NCBI GenBank assembly: GCA_016802295.1
Contig: JAESIW010000115.1
Coordinates: 2,037,995-2,101,994, forward strand
DNA from: Brachionus rotundiformis
Taxonomy: Eukaryota; Rotifera; Eurotatoria; Ploima; Brachionidae
DNA: 64,000 nucleotides
Reading direction: 5' to 3'
Below are positions 1 to 11,725 of the stretch, in pieces. A program made the position numbers and the translations under genes. Under the pieces are notes generated by a model. The model was not told the DNA's origin and did no database searches. It saw only the letters and a list, made by a program, of their open reading frames with translations. Numbering within the stretch: position 1 is the first letter of the stretch; each line of letters begins with the position of its first letter.

Positions 1-580
1 ATATTTTAATAATGGTTATAAAATAAATTTTCTTTTTAAGAAATAAAATAATAATCTCCTGAAAAATCAACCATATTTCACTGTATTCCATGAACACAAT
101 TTTATATTATTCAATAAGTCTTTCCTCAAATATGAATATTTTTTATTATATTAATTCTAAAAAATGATTTAATTGGTTTTTATTTAAATACTAGTCATTA
201 GTGTTGAAATTAAATAGCATTTGAATTGATTTTCGAATAGATAAATTAATTTTTAAATTTAAATTTAAATTATACTCGAGCGAAGATTTTAACAAAAAAT
301 TATTTATTTAATATAAGTCTTGTTTAAAATAATTCAAGCATTAATTCAAATTTGCTTTTAAATTTTTTAAATTAGTGAATAAATTGTTGAATTAAACTAA
401 ATTTCAAAGAAATAAAAAAAAATATTTTTTTTGAAACAGTGTGAAAGTATTGATTTGATTGATTTTTTATTTTTCAAAGTTAATAAATATTAAGATATTT
501 TAATTTAAAGTTAAAGTAAGGGACATTTTTTTTTATTTTAAAAATAATAGATTATTAGTTAATTTAATAAAATTTTATAT
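1..580. other. AT-rich non-coding stretch
   Basis: No convincing gene, RNA or repeat. It lies downstream of the minus-strand coiled-coil gene that ends at 581 and must hold its 3' untranslated region. Confidence 0.6.
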
Positions 581-1495
581 TTATTTGGAAATTTCATAAA
601 AATAAATTAAGTTTTCTTTCAAAATTTTCAATTTTTCAAAAGTCAAGTCCTTCAATGACTTAGCCTCATTACTGATTTTGGTCTTGTTATTCTTTTGGCA
701 ACACATTTGGTTGTAAATTTTCGAAAAATCTACACTCATTTGATAAAGATTGTCTATTGATTTGATGATAAGATCCAATTCTTTCAGGCTGTTAATCGAT
801 TTTTCAAAATTTTTTGAATAAAACTCATTTTTAAATGTTGTTATTTGACAAATATTTTTAAATTCTTGCTCAGTGCGTGACTTGGAAGCATATAAATAAA
901 GAAGAGAGTCGGAATGACTGCGTATTGAGTTGTGAAAATGGGTTTTTAAGGATACCAAATTATCTGAGTTCTGATTTAAGATTTTCTCGTTTTCGTCCAA
1001 AATTAATTTTAAGCTTTTATAGCGATTGATTATTTGGGGTAAATCAGTAAATTGGTGCATGAAAAAAAGTGCCAAAGAATCCTGAATAAAATCGCAATAC
1101 TTTTGATATTTTTCCAATCTTTTTTTTAACTCATTTATCTTTTCTTTTAGCTTATCTATTTCTGTTTTTAGAATTTCTTTGCGTTCGGACATTTCTTCAC
1201 AAAGCAAACGGTTTGAATTAGACATACGATTTGCTGTCTTAGTTCTATTTAAATTATTTATTAGATAATTTTCAAAGAACAAGATTCGATTCTTAAAAGT
1301 ATGTAGCTTTTTTTCATGATAAGATTCAAGTTTTTTAAGTGATTCGAGTAAATTTGAATTTTTGATAAAACTTTTTTGACTTTTTAAATTTTCCAAATCA
1401 ATCAATTCCAGTTTCAGTTCGATCAATTTCAAGAGATTGGATCTAATTTGGTCATTTTTGAAATTAAATGATTCATCATCTAATTCAAGGCTCAT
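581..1495 (-). CDS. DUF4200 (CCDC42/CFAP73-like) coiled-coil protein
   Basis: Single-exon frame of 304 residues from a true ATG (1495-1493) to a stop at 581. The protein is lysine- and glutamate-rich and almost wholly coiled-coil. Residues about 130-253 follow the layout of the DUF4200 family: YxxYxxFIQ near 130, then an IxxRYKSL segment, a long helix with a LxxNSDNLxxL stretch, and a closing NLYQM near 250. In that family (CCDC42, CFAP73 and relatives) the proteins act in motile cilia and sperm flagella, for example in the regulatory complex linking inner dynein arms. Family membership is my reading from remembered conserved spacing; which paralogue it is cannot be told. The lack of introns is unusual beside most neighbours. 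Confidence 0.62.
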   Translation of the reverse strand: MSLELDDESFNFKNDQIRSNLLKLIELKLELIDLENLKSQKSFIKNSNLLESLKKLESYHEKKLHTFKNRILFFENYLINNLNRTKTANRMSNSNRLLCEEMSERKEILKTEIDKLKEKINELKKRLEKYQKYCDFIQDSLALFFMHQFTDLPQIINRYKSLKLILDENEKILNQNSDNLVSLKTHFHNSIRSHSDSLLYLYASKSRTEQEFKNICQITTFKNEFYSKNFEKSINSLKELDLIIKSIDNLYQMSVDFSKIYNQMCCQKNNKTKISNEAKSLKDLTFEKLKILKENLIYFYEISK

Positions 1496-1593
1496 TTTTT
1501 AAAAATTATATTTAATTAAATAAAATTTATTTAGAAAAAGTATCATTGAAAATATGTTTCTATGGATATTTGGGCGCACTAGAGAGAAAAAAA

Positions 1594-1666
1594 TGCCGAA
1601 ACTCGGGATCGAACCAAGGACCTTTAGATCTTCAGTCTAACGCTCTCCCAACTGAGCTATTTCGGC
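1594..1666 (-). tRNA. tRNA-Phe (anticodon GAA)
   Basis: The reverse strand folds into a complete 73-nt cloverleaf. The acceptor stem GCCGAAA pairs with TTTCGGC and has discriminator A. The D stem is GCTC/GAGC, and the anticodon stem TTAGA/TCTAA encloses CTGAAGA with anticodon GAA. The T arm is CTTGG-TTCGATC-CCGAG. A- and B-box promoter sequences are intact, there is no intron, and CCA is not encoded, as usual for eukaryotic nuclear tRNAs. Confidence 0.96.
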
Positions 1667-1945
1667 TATATGTCACTAAATTAATTTAAAATAAATTTGT
1701 AAATTATTATCTTTACTTTAAAAAATTAAAAAATAAATAATAGTTCGAATAATAATTGTTTAAATTTAGTAGAAAAAAATAAAATAACCATAATTATTAA
1801 TTTTGGAATTAATAAATAGTCTTATTATATCTCATTAAGTATCTGGAACCGGTGAAATAAATTTTCCTCCAAAAAAATATTATTCAAATGGTTTTGAATT
1901 TTTTAATTATAAGATTTTTTTATACATAGAAATTGAGATGGAATT

Positions 1946-2562
1946 TTACGATCTCGATCTGTATCTTCGCCCCGAGTGACTTCTTGATCGTGAACTTGAT
2001 CTATACCTTTTGTTTTTAGATATTCAATAGAATGTATAAATTTTTATATCAATAATTACCTTGATCTTCGATAGTCTCTTCTATCCCTATCTGATTTACT
2101 ATTTCTCTTAGGCTCATCTTTTTCTGGACATTTGCGAGCATTATGCCCTCTTCTACCACATTCGTAGCAATCGCGTGATCTATCTCTTCGTTTATTTTTT
2201 ACCTTGAGTCTATTTTCTCTTAATTTTTCTTCTCTTGACTTTGCCCATTCGATAACCATTGAGCTCCCACACACATCTTTACCATTTTCCAGTCTCAAGG
2301 CGTCCTAAATCATTAAGACATTTTTAAAGTTGAAAATTAAATTGTAGTTATATAAGATAATATATCGGCTTTCTTATAATAATCTGATATGTACCTCTGC
2401 ATCCCGTTCATCTACGTATTCCAGAAATGCATAACTTGAACCCAAGCCTTTGCTTTTAATGTCACATCGACGCACTTTTCCATACTTGTCAAATATAGTC
2501 TCTATATCGCGGCGTGATACATCACGTCCAAGATTTCCAATATAAAGTTCAGTCCTCGGCAT
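1946..2562 (-). CDS. SR splicing factor paralogue 1 (RRM, CCHC knuckle, RS tail)
   Basis: Three exons, reconstructed: 2562-2395, 2304-2060 and 2006-1946, giving 157 residues. The first intron falls after codon 56 (phase 0) and the second splits an Arg codon (AG|G). The N-terminal RRM has the RNP2-like LYIGNL and RNP1-like SSYAFLEY. A CCHC zinc knuckle (CYECGRRGHNARKC) and a short Arg/Ser tail ending in RYRSRS follow. This architecture matches SRSF7/RSZ-type SR proteins, which bind pre-mRNA and recruit the spliceosome in the nucleus. Its basic linker is shorter than in the other copies here. It is transcribed divergently from paralogue 2. The family is certain; the exact orthologue is not. Confidence 0.88.
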
Positions 2563-3750
2563 TTTAATTAATAATTTTTTTTCTAAAAAAATATTTTTTT
2601 ATTGTTGCTTTTATATGAAAAAATATTATATAAAGAAAATGAAAATAGCGAGATTAAACAAACCTTTCTTACGTATCTTGTAAACAAAAAAAGGTATTTT
2701 AATTTAAATAATCGATCAATTTTCATTTGAAATTTAAGTTCTGTAGAAATTAATTAAAAACCATAAAATATTGATGAAAAAAATAATCACAATTACTTAA
2801 ATTATGCATTCCTTTTTAGTTACTTTTTGGAAACATAAGATATATAAATTCTTTTTTTAAAGCTTTAAAAATCTCATTTAATATAAAATTTAACTTCCAA
2901 AATCATATGTTTAATTTTTATAAAAATAAAATATTTTTCTAATCAAATGATTAGCCTAAAATCAATTTAATAAAAGAAAATATCCAAACATAAAATTTGA
3001 ATTTTAAAAAATTGGTAAAACAATAAAAAAATCAATGAGCCATCTTTAATCAGTACAAAAAGGATCTTACATTTGGAAACAAATCCAAATTCAGTTCCAA
3101 ATTCTTGGTTAAGTGAAAATGAAACCAAAAAAAAAGAAAATTTATACCAGAGAAAGCTCAAGTTTCAGCTCTATTGACCCCATTTTTAACCAATAAAAAA
3201 AGTTTACGATAAAGACTTATGGTAATATTGAAAAACTCAATAGATAATTGACACTAATTTATTTTAAAATTGATTTCGATTAAAAATCGAACAAGTATTT
3301 GAACTAGAGAATCTATAAACCTTAACGCAATGAAATTTGTCGATGTTTACCCAAGCAGTAATTGAAATTGTAATGAAAAAAAATTGATAAATGTCCTAAT
3401 AAATTATGGGGAAATCTGAAAAAATGGATAACATTTAGAAATATAAAAATGAATTTTAAAGCAACTTTTTTCAATTGAGATTAAAATATAAAAAAAAAAT
3501 TCGAGCAAAATTAAATATGGAACAAGACTAAATTTTAAAAGTCAAGCTTTATTTTAATATGTTCCATTCAGACAAAATTTTGGTTAACATTTGCTAAAAT
3601 GTGAGCAAGACAGAAAAAAGAACTTAAATTTTTAATTTTTTTTAAATTTAAAAGTATAACCTTAGTTATTGAATCCAACAAAAATATAAGTTAGTTTAAA
3701 GAAAAAGCATTTTCAAAGAGTAACAGAATCTAATATTTGACCAAGATATA
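2563..3750. other. Intergenic region between divergent SR genes
   Basis: About 1.2 kb between the start codons of two head-to-head SR genes, so it must carry both promoters. It is very AT-rich. I see no further gene; the short minus-strand frame at 2967-3161 has low complexity and no coding character. Confidence 0.6.
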
Positions 3751-4597
3751 ATGCCAAAAAGTGAGCTTTATATAGGCAATTTGAACAAGGATGCCACTCA
3801 AAGAGAATTGGAGAGTGTTTTCAAAAGACATGGAAAAATTCGCAAGTGCGAAGTGAAAAATAAAGGCTACGGTCCAGTCTATGCCTTTATTGAATTTGAG
3901 GATGAGAGAGATGCTGAGGTAAGTTCTGGTTCAGGTGATGAGGTAATTGCTGGGTGTAATTTAACAATTTTGATTAAAGGATGCCTTAAATGCAGAAAAT
4001 GGCAAAGACATGTGTGGTGCATCGATGGTGGTTGAGTATACGAAAGGAAAAGGAGATCGCCGAGAAAGGAGAGATGACCGATTTGGATACGGTCGAAATG
4101 GGTTTTCGAGGTCCGGTGGACGTGGTGGCAGATCGCTTGAGTGCTATGAGTGTGGCGAGAGGGGCCACTTTGCCAGAGATTGCCGCAATAGGCGATATGG
4201 AAGAAGAAGAGACAGGAGTAGAGACAGAAGTCGATCGAGAGACCGACGACGAGACCGGAGTCGCGATAGAAGTCGTGACAGGAGCAGAGATGACAGCAGA
4301 AGGCGAAATAGAAGCAGAGATAGATCTCGTGATAGATCCAGAGATCGATCAAGAGATAAGTCCCGAGATAGGAGTCGTGAAGCTAGCTATGATAAACGGT
4401 ATATGTTCTAAATGGAAAAAAAATAAAATTAATTTATTCAATTCTTTTAAAAAAGATCAAGAAGTGGATCATACCGGAAGAGTAGATCTAAAACCCCTGA
4501 TAAAAAATCAAGATCAAGATCAGCAAGTTATGACCGAAATCAAAATGGACATAATAACAGTAATAGCATGAGCAACAATGATGTCAGCATGGAATAA
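3751..4597 (+). CDS. SR splicing factor paralogue 2 (long RS domain)
   Basis: Exons 3751-3918, 3980-4398 and 4456-4597 give 242 residues. The first exon is exactly 168 nt, as in the other three copies, and the second intron again splits an Arg codon (CG|A). The RRM starts MPKSELYIGNLNKDA. The knuckle is CYECGERGHFARDC, followed by the longest RS domain of the set (many RDRSRDRS repeats) and a tail ending NNDVSME. Overlapping long frames on both strands around 3880-4570 are shadows of the biased RS codons. Ignoring the last intron would end the protein early at 4411; the spliced form keeps an RS-rich reading, so I prefer it. Confidence 0.87.
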
Positions 4598-5439
4598 AAA
4601 TATTCAGCAAATATTGTCCAAAACTTTTTCTAAAAAAAATAAATAAAATCTAATTACAGTGATTAATTTATGATAGCACTAAAGTGCTCTCTCTAATATA
4701 TATCAATAATTGATGGCTACACATTTATGATGAGTGTATTTCATTTTCTTTAAATTATAAGTGTAAAAATTTATACAAAATAAAATATTTTAATTTGAAT
4801 TTTATTTTTTATTAATTAAAAAAGTTTATTTTTATCCTCGAGAATTTGGAAATTCTTCGATATTTAAAAATAATGAATTGTTTTTTGTTGACATAAAAGA
4901 TATTTAGATAATTTTAAATATAAATAGATATAAACGATTTTTTTTTTGAATTAATCAAGCTTTAAAATTGTTATTTTACTATCAAGAATTGTTTTAAATA
5001 TTTTTTATGTTTTCAAGCATGATAGATTCTATTTAGAAAAAATTAAATTATTTTTCATTTCGAACTCGTTTACTCATTTACCTCAAAAGCTTTCAAATTT
5101 TTATCATTTTTTTTAAATCTAAATCATCAATATGAAGCTCATTTGTAATTTTTTTCTAAGGCTAATTCAATTGATGACTACTATTTTAATACCAAATAAA
5201 GAAAGCAACTGATTTAAAAATTTTTTTTAAACTTATTTTAATAAAAAAATAATTTATTAAAGATATTATCCTTGAATAAAATAATAATTTTAAAAATTTT
5301 AAAATAACATTAATTTTTTAAATCAAAGAATTTTTCTTGTTTAATTAACTGCTAAAGCTGCAGACAGATTTTTGTTGAAAAAAATCTTATTCGTAAAACA
5401 AAAAAATTGAAAAAAAAACGTGAATTTAAAATTTTTAAA
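4598..5439. other. AT-rich intergenic stretch
   Basis: Between the SR gene and MSH4 I see only AT-rich sequence, including AATAAA-type polyadenylation signals soon after 4630. No gene or repeat family was recognised. Confidence 0.55.
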
Positions 5440-8428
5440 ATGAACAATTCTATGTCCGACTCAAAGGACTGCGAACTATCATTAGGTTTGACCATTTATA
5501 AAATAAATACCATTTATTTATTTTTTATAAAATAGCCATTTTTGAAAAAAATAGCACTGATATTGGCTACGCTTTAATGGATCTTAAAAACTCTACCCTA
5601 ATTATCACTCAATTTTATGATTGTCAAGATTGTAACAATTTATTGTCAAAAATTCAATGTCATTCACCACAAGAAGTAAATTATCAAACAATCTTCTATC
5701 CAAAATAAACACATTTGACCACTAGGTATTATTATCAATATCTCCATGGAGTAGTTTTTTTAGAAACAAAATCCGAAATTTAATAAAAGATTATTTCAAA
5801 GCAATTAAAATAGTTGATTTAAAGTCGAGATTTTTTAGCGCCCAGAGAGGCTTAGAATTTATAAATAAATATTGTCACCTTGATTTAAAAACCCAAACTG
5901 AATTAAACACTAAGTAATAAATTTACTGATATTTTTTTTACTATATCAATTTTTAGGCCCCTTGCTTTGGCTGCATGTTGTGGTCTTTTTAAGTATGTGG
6001 AGTTTTCCAAAAACCATATTTTTCTGGCACACTCGATCCGAGTGTCAATTGAAGGAAGTGAAAATTTAACTTTGATTGATATCAATACAGCTCGATTTTT
6101 GGAGTTGATTTACAATACAAAAAATAGCAAACGTCCTAGTAATTTATATGGTATATTAAATTATACCAAGACAAAATATGGTGCCAAAACTTTACTTTCG
6201 AGCATCCTTCAACCACCTTTTTGTATTTTTTCATCAGGTTTTTATTCAAATTTAAAGTTCTTGTTTTAGATGTCAATTCAATACAAGAAAGAATCATGCT
6301 AATACAAGAGATTGCCAATAATTCCGCGCTAATCAACCATCTTTCATCATATGCTGAAAAATTTTCAGAGCTTGATAATTTTTCCAAACAATTGAACCTT
6401 TTTGCACAGCAAGAAGACAAAACAAGCAAAATAATCGAAAACAAGATAAAATGTGTTATTAACATGAGACTGTTGGTCGACTTTGCCAACCAACTTAATC
6501 AAATTATAATGTCTTCGAAGTGTACTAAGCTAAAGACCATTTTTTGTGTATTTTAATTTTGAATTTTAATATTGAATTTAATTTTTTAATTCAATTTTAA
6601 TTAAGGATCATTATGAGAAAAAGAAATTTGAAATCTTATACAATGAAATAAGCATTATAATTGAGGAACAGACATTAATGAATAAAAGTAGTCTGGGTCT
6701 TAAAATAAATAAATGTTTTGCTGTCAAAGTAAAGAAAAATTTAATAAAAAATTATTATTTTTTTATTGTTTATAACTAAGCCGAATATAAGTGAATTGTT
6801 AGATGTATCTCGTAGAGCTTTTACTGAAATTATCTATGACATTCAAAGTATTTGGTTATTTTTTATTTAAAATAATTGATTTAGTTGCATTCATATTTCA
6901 GAATGTAGCGAAGAGCTTAGCCAAACAACAGAGCTACCAATTAAGCATTCTTTTAATACAACTAGGGGTTTTTATTTCCTTTTGAATATAAATGATATTG
7001 ATCAAAGTTGGTTTATTTATCTGTTTAAATTATTTGTTTTAAGTTATTTAATTTTTTATAGAATCTCGATTAAATCAGAGTCTATCTTCAGATTTTTCAA
7101 CTTTTTCTTTTAAAATATTGGAAAATTTACCAAAAGAATTCCTTAAGATAACAAAAACAAAAAATACTATTCAATTCACTACACAAAAATTACTTAAAAT
7201 AAATAGCCGATTGGAAGCATCAATGTCCGATATATACTTTATATCAAACAAGTTTAAAAAAAAATTTTTATACTATTTCTTATTAAAAATTTTAAATCTA
7301 GAATTATAGATGACTTAATTCTTAAAATTCAGGACGAATTGACTGCTTTTTATAAATTGAGAGAATTTATATCATTCCTAGACCTTATTTTGTCACTGAC
7401 TAAGTACTCGGTGTCATCAACTAGCCTAACTAGTGCAGAATTTGGCAATTTTTTATATTTGCAAAACGCTAGTCATCCAATTTTGCACAAAATAAAAGAT
7501 GAAATTCCAAGTTTAAGTAAAAATGATCAGATTTTGCTCTCTGATGAAAAAATTGTTACCAATACAATTAAGTTAAGCGACAATGTTCCTTTTCTGATTC
7601 TAACAGGCACCAATATGAGTGGTAAATCAACATTTTTAAGACAACTTGGTAATTTGCAGATAATGGCTCAATGCGGATCGCATGTACCAGCAGAAAAAGC
7701 TATCTTTACACCAAAAAACAAAATACTCTCTTTATCTGGCGATTTTGATGACTTGACCGGCTCTTTGAATTCTTCTTTTGAGTGCCAAGTTAATGAAATG
7801 AAAAAAATATTGGAAAATTTGACTGACAATTCGCTGATTTTAATTGATGAGTTTTGTAAGCATACCAATTATTATGAGGGTTTGGCCATATCATTTGCCA
7901 TATGTAAAAATATCATTGATTATCTAATAGAAGAAAATCGAAAGAATGTCCATTTTATCTTTTCTACTCACTATACAGAGCTTAATTATTTTGAATCTTG
8001 TTATTCGTTGGTAAATTGCTATCAATTGAAGTCGAACTTTGACCAAAATCAAAGATTGGTTCATAGTTTTGAACTTGAAAGAGGAGCTTGTGAAATTAAA
8101 AATTATGGACAAAAACTGTTAGAGCAGTCAGCACTTCCCAAATCTATCATCGAAGACAGTCGTAATTTAATCAATTTTTTTAAAGTTGATTTACAGGTTT
8201 TAGATTTCAAATTTGTATAATTTTATTTTATTTTTTTTTTATTTTTTTTTAAAGGAAACTTTAACAAAAAATGTATTAGAACGAAAAAAGAAGCTGATAT
8301 TCTCTTTATATAATGAATTGCTTGATTTAGCAGATTTAATGGATGATTTGACTTATATAGAGTTATATGACAAAGTAGAATTACTGATTCAGAATTTCGA
8401 AGACAGCTATACTAATTTCAATGATTAA
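5440..8428 (+). CDS. MSH4: MutS homologue 4 (meiotic recombination)
   Basis: Eleven exons: 5440-5485, 5536-5675, 5726-5913, 5957-6222, 6270-6547, 6606-6728, 6781-6847, 6902-7006, 7062-7251, 7302-8196 and 8255-8428. All phases agree and give 823 residues (human MSH4 is 936). Landmarks matching MSH4 rather than MSH5 include YALMDLKNSTLIITQF near the N-terminus, LYGILNYTKT in the connector, FKYVEF and PKEFLKITKTKN. The ATPase domain has Walker A TGTNMSGKST at about 569-578 and Walker B ILIDE ending at Asp650-Glu651. MSH4 pairs with MSH5 as a sliding clamp that stabilises crossover intermediates in meiosis; it does no mismatch repair. Oddities: the usual DELGRGT after Walker B reads DEFCKHT, and the Walker A Pro is Thr. 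Introns are 43-58 nt long. Confidence 0.93.
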
Positions 8429-10018
8429 TTAATAAAATAATAATGGATTAATCATTCAAGCTATTATTTTATTATATTTTAACTTTAAATAAATAAAATA
8501 CAATACAATATCTTATAATTTAAGCTTATCTAATTTATCAAGCTTGGTTGATGATCTATGAATATAAAATTTTAAATATTTTTTCTGTATATTGTAAACT
8601 ATCTATAAAGAAAAAATCATTCAAATTGACCATTGTTTTAAATTTTATTTTATAGGAAGTCTATTTGACAAAATTTGGTTTATACTTGGAAAAAATGTCA
8701 TTTAGTGCATGGAAAATGATTTCATATATTTAGGATGTGTATAAGATATTTTAAATGATAATTTTGTTTCATTAGATAAAGAGTATTATGATAAAGACTA
8801 AATAGATTAAATTAAACAAATTTTCTACTCATGGTTTTGAAAAATTTATTTAAAATTTTTTGGGTCATATTTATCCGGGCTCATCCAGCTACTGAAATGG
8901 GCTCATTTCTAATTAACAATAAGTAATTTGGTCTGATAACTTAATTAAAATGAATTACTCTTTATTTTTTCTATAAAAATGATTACTATTCATGTCCTCA
9001 ACTCATTTTCTGTCCCAATCATTACTTTAATGAAAATAGAATGACCGAGAATGTTGATGAAATATTGGAAGTAGAAGATGAAGGTATTATGAAATTTGGA
9101 ACAAAAAACAAAAACAAAATATCGAAAATTCCAAAGCTCAAGTTCAGAAGGAGCAATACATGTTCCTTGAATTGTGGCACTCGGTACATCCTTTGTGCCA
9201 CCAATATTATGACTCTGAAAGACTCTGCAATAAGTCTGCTAAATTCAGAGTTTAAAATTTAGAAGAGGATGTACCTGTTTTTCAACTAAAAGAGAATGTA
9301 TTGCTACTTCTGAACTTGAGCTTTGGCATTTTTGATATTTTGTTTTTATTTTTTTGTTCCAAATTTCACAATGCCAAGATGAACTTGATTTAATCGATTG
9401 CTACTATAAAGAAAAAACTACTATAAAGTTATTTCATTTTATCTTGTTAATTTTACTCAAATATTTCTTTTTACTTTGTTTATAAATTTTTTATTATTTT
9501 TCTCAAAATATTAAGCTCAAGTTTTTTTATATTTAATAAAAAAAATATATCTTTATTTATTTCATTTAAAAATAGATATTTTTACCGTTTTATTAGCTCT
9601 TATTTAGTAATTTTAGAGGCCAAAAATAATTAATAATAAATCCGGTAATTAATTATTGAGTAAAAAATAATTTTGAGCCCGTTTCAGTAATAGAATGAGT
9701 CCAATAAAATTATTCGGGATTTTATTAAAAAAAAATACTAAGACTATTTTTATTCAATACAAATAGAACTTTTAAATTATTAATTTCAACATTAGTTTAT
9801 AAAGAAATTTATGTGCATTAAAAAATACTTATAAAATATAAACTTAACAATCTCGAAGTTTTAGGACAAGCATGTCAAAATGTTAAGTTGGTTGTGCATA
9901 TTTATTTATACATGTGCTTGGTTACAGTGTTTCAGCCATCCCACCGAGCATAAATAGGAAAAATTCTGTATTTCATCCTTCATATTTAAAAATAAAAATT
10001 GCTTAAACAAAATTTAAG
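8429..10018. other. Intergenic region dominated by a fold-back element
   Basis: Between MSH4 and the third SR gene. The middle (8875-9705) is an imperfect inverted repeat, described separately. The flanks are AT-rich with nothing recognisable. The stretch just before 10019 must hold the SR promoter. Confidence 0.6.
8875..9705. mobile_element. Imperfect fold-back (long inverted repeat) element
   Basis: Two pairs of inverted segments are nested. The inner arms, 9083-9165 and 9294-9375, are about 82 bp and nearly identical when one is reversed. The outer arms near 8877-8905 and 9676-9704 share a GGGCTCAT...TACTGAAA motif in opposite orientation. The sequence between them is poorly conserved. 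A short ATG frame at 9041-9262 (73 residues, starting MTENVDEILEVEDEG) crosses the left inner arm. Another frame over 9105-9261 reads LWHSVHPLCHQYY and looks at least as protein-like, so a decayed coding region with a frameshift is possible. This could be a degenerate DNA transposon or a hairpin-transcript locus; no transposase was recognised. Confidence 0.55.
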
Positions 10019-10993
10019 ATGCCAAAAACTCAACTGTACGTGGGAAATTTGGACCGCGACATAACCCGTCGCGACATTGAGGATACTTTTGACAAGTATG
10101 GCAAGATACTCGCCTGTGACATTAAGAGCAAAGGCAATGCGCCTAGCTACGCTTTCTTGGACTTTGATGACGAAAGAGACGCAGAGGTAAGCCTACACAC
10201 TACATTCTTTATATGTTACAAATTCAGCAACCAAAATTAAAGACTGCCACTTTAAATGAGATAATATCAAGTTTTTTATTAAAGAGCCCAGTCAAAGACA
10301 CACATTTCAGTGCTCAGGCTGCTTAGATTTAATTAGCTGAATAAACATGATATTTAAATCACTAAAACGCCAAGTCACGCATGTAGTCATTCATCAATGC
10401 TAGTCACCTTAATTCCATACAGTGATAAGGCAGTCAGGCTCATATTTCTTCTAGTAGCACTTGATTCCAATATTCCCAGTACTCCAAAACCAGTCATTAG
10501 TGATCCAGTTCAGATACTTGAGTGATGCAATAGTGATAGTTTGATTTTTCTTAGGATGCGTTAAGGAGTGAGAATGGCAAAGAACTTCGTGGTCGATCGA
10601 TGGTGATCGAGTGGGCCAAGTCCAAAGAGGAGAAGATGAGTCGCGAAAGTAGATATGGCAGAAATGGGTTTTCAAGAGGCGGTCGTGGTCCGAGGTCCTT
10701 GGATTGCTATGAGTGTGGCCGTAGGGGCCATTTTGCCAAAGATTGTCCGGACAGGAGACGCTCGGACCGAGACAGAAGGGATCGCGACAGGGACGATAGA
10801 CGTGACAGGTAATAGCTAGCTAATTAAATGACTTAATTAATAACAGTTTAATTTTAGAAAGAGATCACGTTCAAGAAGCAGATCAAGACGAAGATCTCGA
10901 TCACCAAGTGTGTCCAGGAGAAGGTCAAGATCGAGAAGTGACTCGAGAAGAAGGTCCAGATCTCGAAGCTATTCGAGAAGATCAAGATCTTAA
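10019..10993 (+). CDS. SR splicing factor paralogue 3
   Basis: Exons 10019-10186 (168 nt), 10555-10808 and 10858-10993 give 185 residues. The RRM begins MPKTQLYVGNLDRDI with RNP1-like PSYAFLDF. The knuckle is CYECGRRGHFAKDC, and the RS tail ends SYSRRSRS. Intron positions and phases equal those of paralogues 1 and 2, proving descent from one duplicated gene. Intron 1 is long here (368 nt). The linker WAKSKEEK is closest to paralogue 1, which lies in the opposite orientation. Confidence 0.9.
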
Positions 10994-11206
10994 ATTAAAT
11001 AAATTGAGTCTTATTTTGTATGTTAATAAATGTTTTCTTTTGCTTAAGTATTTAAAGTTTTTGTTGTTAATTTGATTACTTTAGATACAATAAAATTTAT
11101 TATTTTTTAGTCATAAGTTAATAAAGTTCAGTTATAAAATAGTTTAATTTGTTTAAAGCTAAATAATTATGAAAATTTTAAAATTATCAATAACTAATAA
11201 TTAACT

Positions 11207-11316
11207 ATTTGGTCCAGTGTTTGCCTTCATTGAATTCGAGGATGATAGAGACGCTGAAGTTGTTATATTTTCAAATTAAATTATTTTCAGTAAGAAAAAT
11301 TAAGAATACTTTAATT
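11207..11316 (+). pseudogene. Truncated copy of SR paralogue 4 (RRM end plus intron)
   Basis: About 110 bp starting TTTGGTCCAGTGTTTGCC repeat the end of exon 1 and most of intron 1 of the SR gene at 14798 (its 14919-15025) with few changes. Codons for VFAFIEFEDDRDAE are still readable. There is no start, no first half of the RRM and no following exon, so this is a dead fragment left by a duplication or deletion. Confidence 0.85.
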
Positions 11317-11725
11317 AACTATATCAAGTATCATAGTTCATTTTAAAAAATCTGCAAATTATTTGATTATTGATTATTAATGAATTTAACGTCTATAATT
11401 AAATTTTTGACTTTTTTAAGAATCGCAGATTTTTTATTCTTTTAACATTTCAAAGCTTTATTTTCAAACTTTTGAAAAATGATTGTAATTTCTAAAAATG
11501 CAATGAAATTTAATTGCGCATCTATAAATGTTTGAGCAAGATTGAGCGATTGAAATTTGATCAAAAATTTTACTTTGCTTAAAATTTGAACAGTAAAATA
11601 AAACATTAATATATGGATTTATCAAAAAAAAGTAGAATTTATCGATTTACAGCGCTCGTTTAAAGAGGCTCTCGTTATGTTGGGTTAGACCATATTGAAT
11701 TTAGTTTCAAATCTTATAAATAAAA

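Noticed and set aside
2967..3161. Minus-strand frame of 64 codons
   Set aside because: Very Phe-rich, low-complexity translation of A/T tracts, with no supporting motif.
3879..4352. Long minus-strand frame of 157 codons over the SR gene, and overlapping plus-strand acidic frames
   Set aside because: Mirror readings of the Arg/Ser codon repeats. The RRM-knuckle-RS frame explains the sequence.
5440..8428. MSH5, MSH2 or MSH6 as the identity of the MutS gene
   Set aside because: The connector motif LYGILNYTKT and the N-terminal MDLKNSTLIITQF match MSH4. There is no mismatch-recognition Phe-x-Glu domain.
11207..11316. A fifth working SR gene
   Set aside because: Only the end of exon 1 and intron 1 are present, with no start codon and no exon 2.
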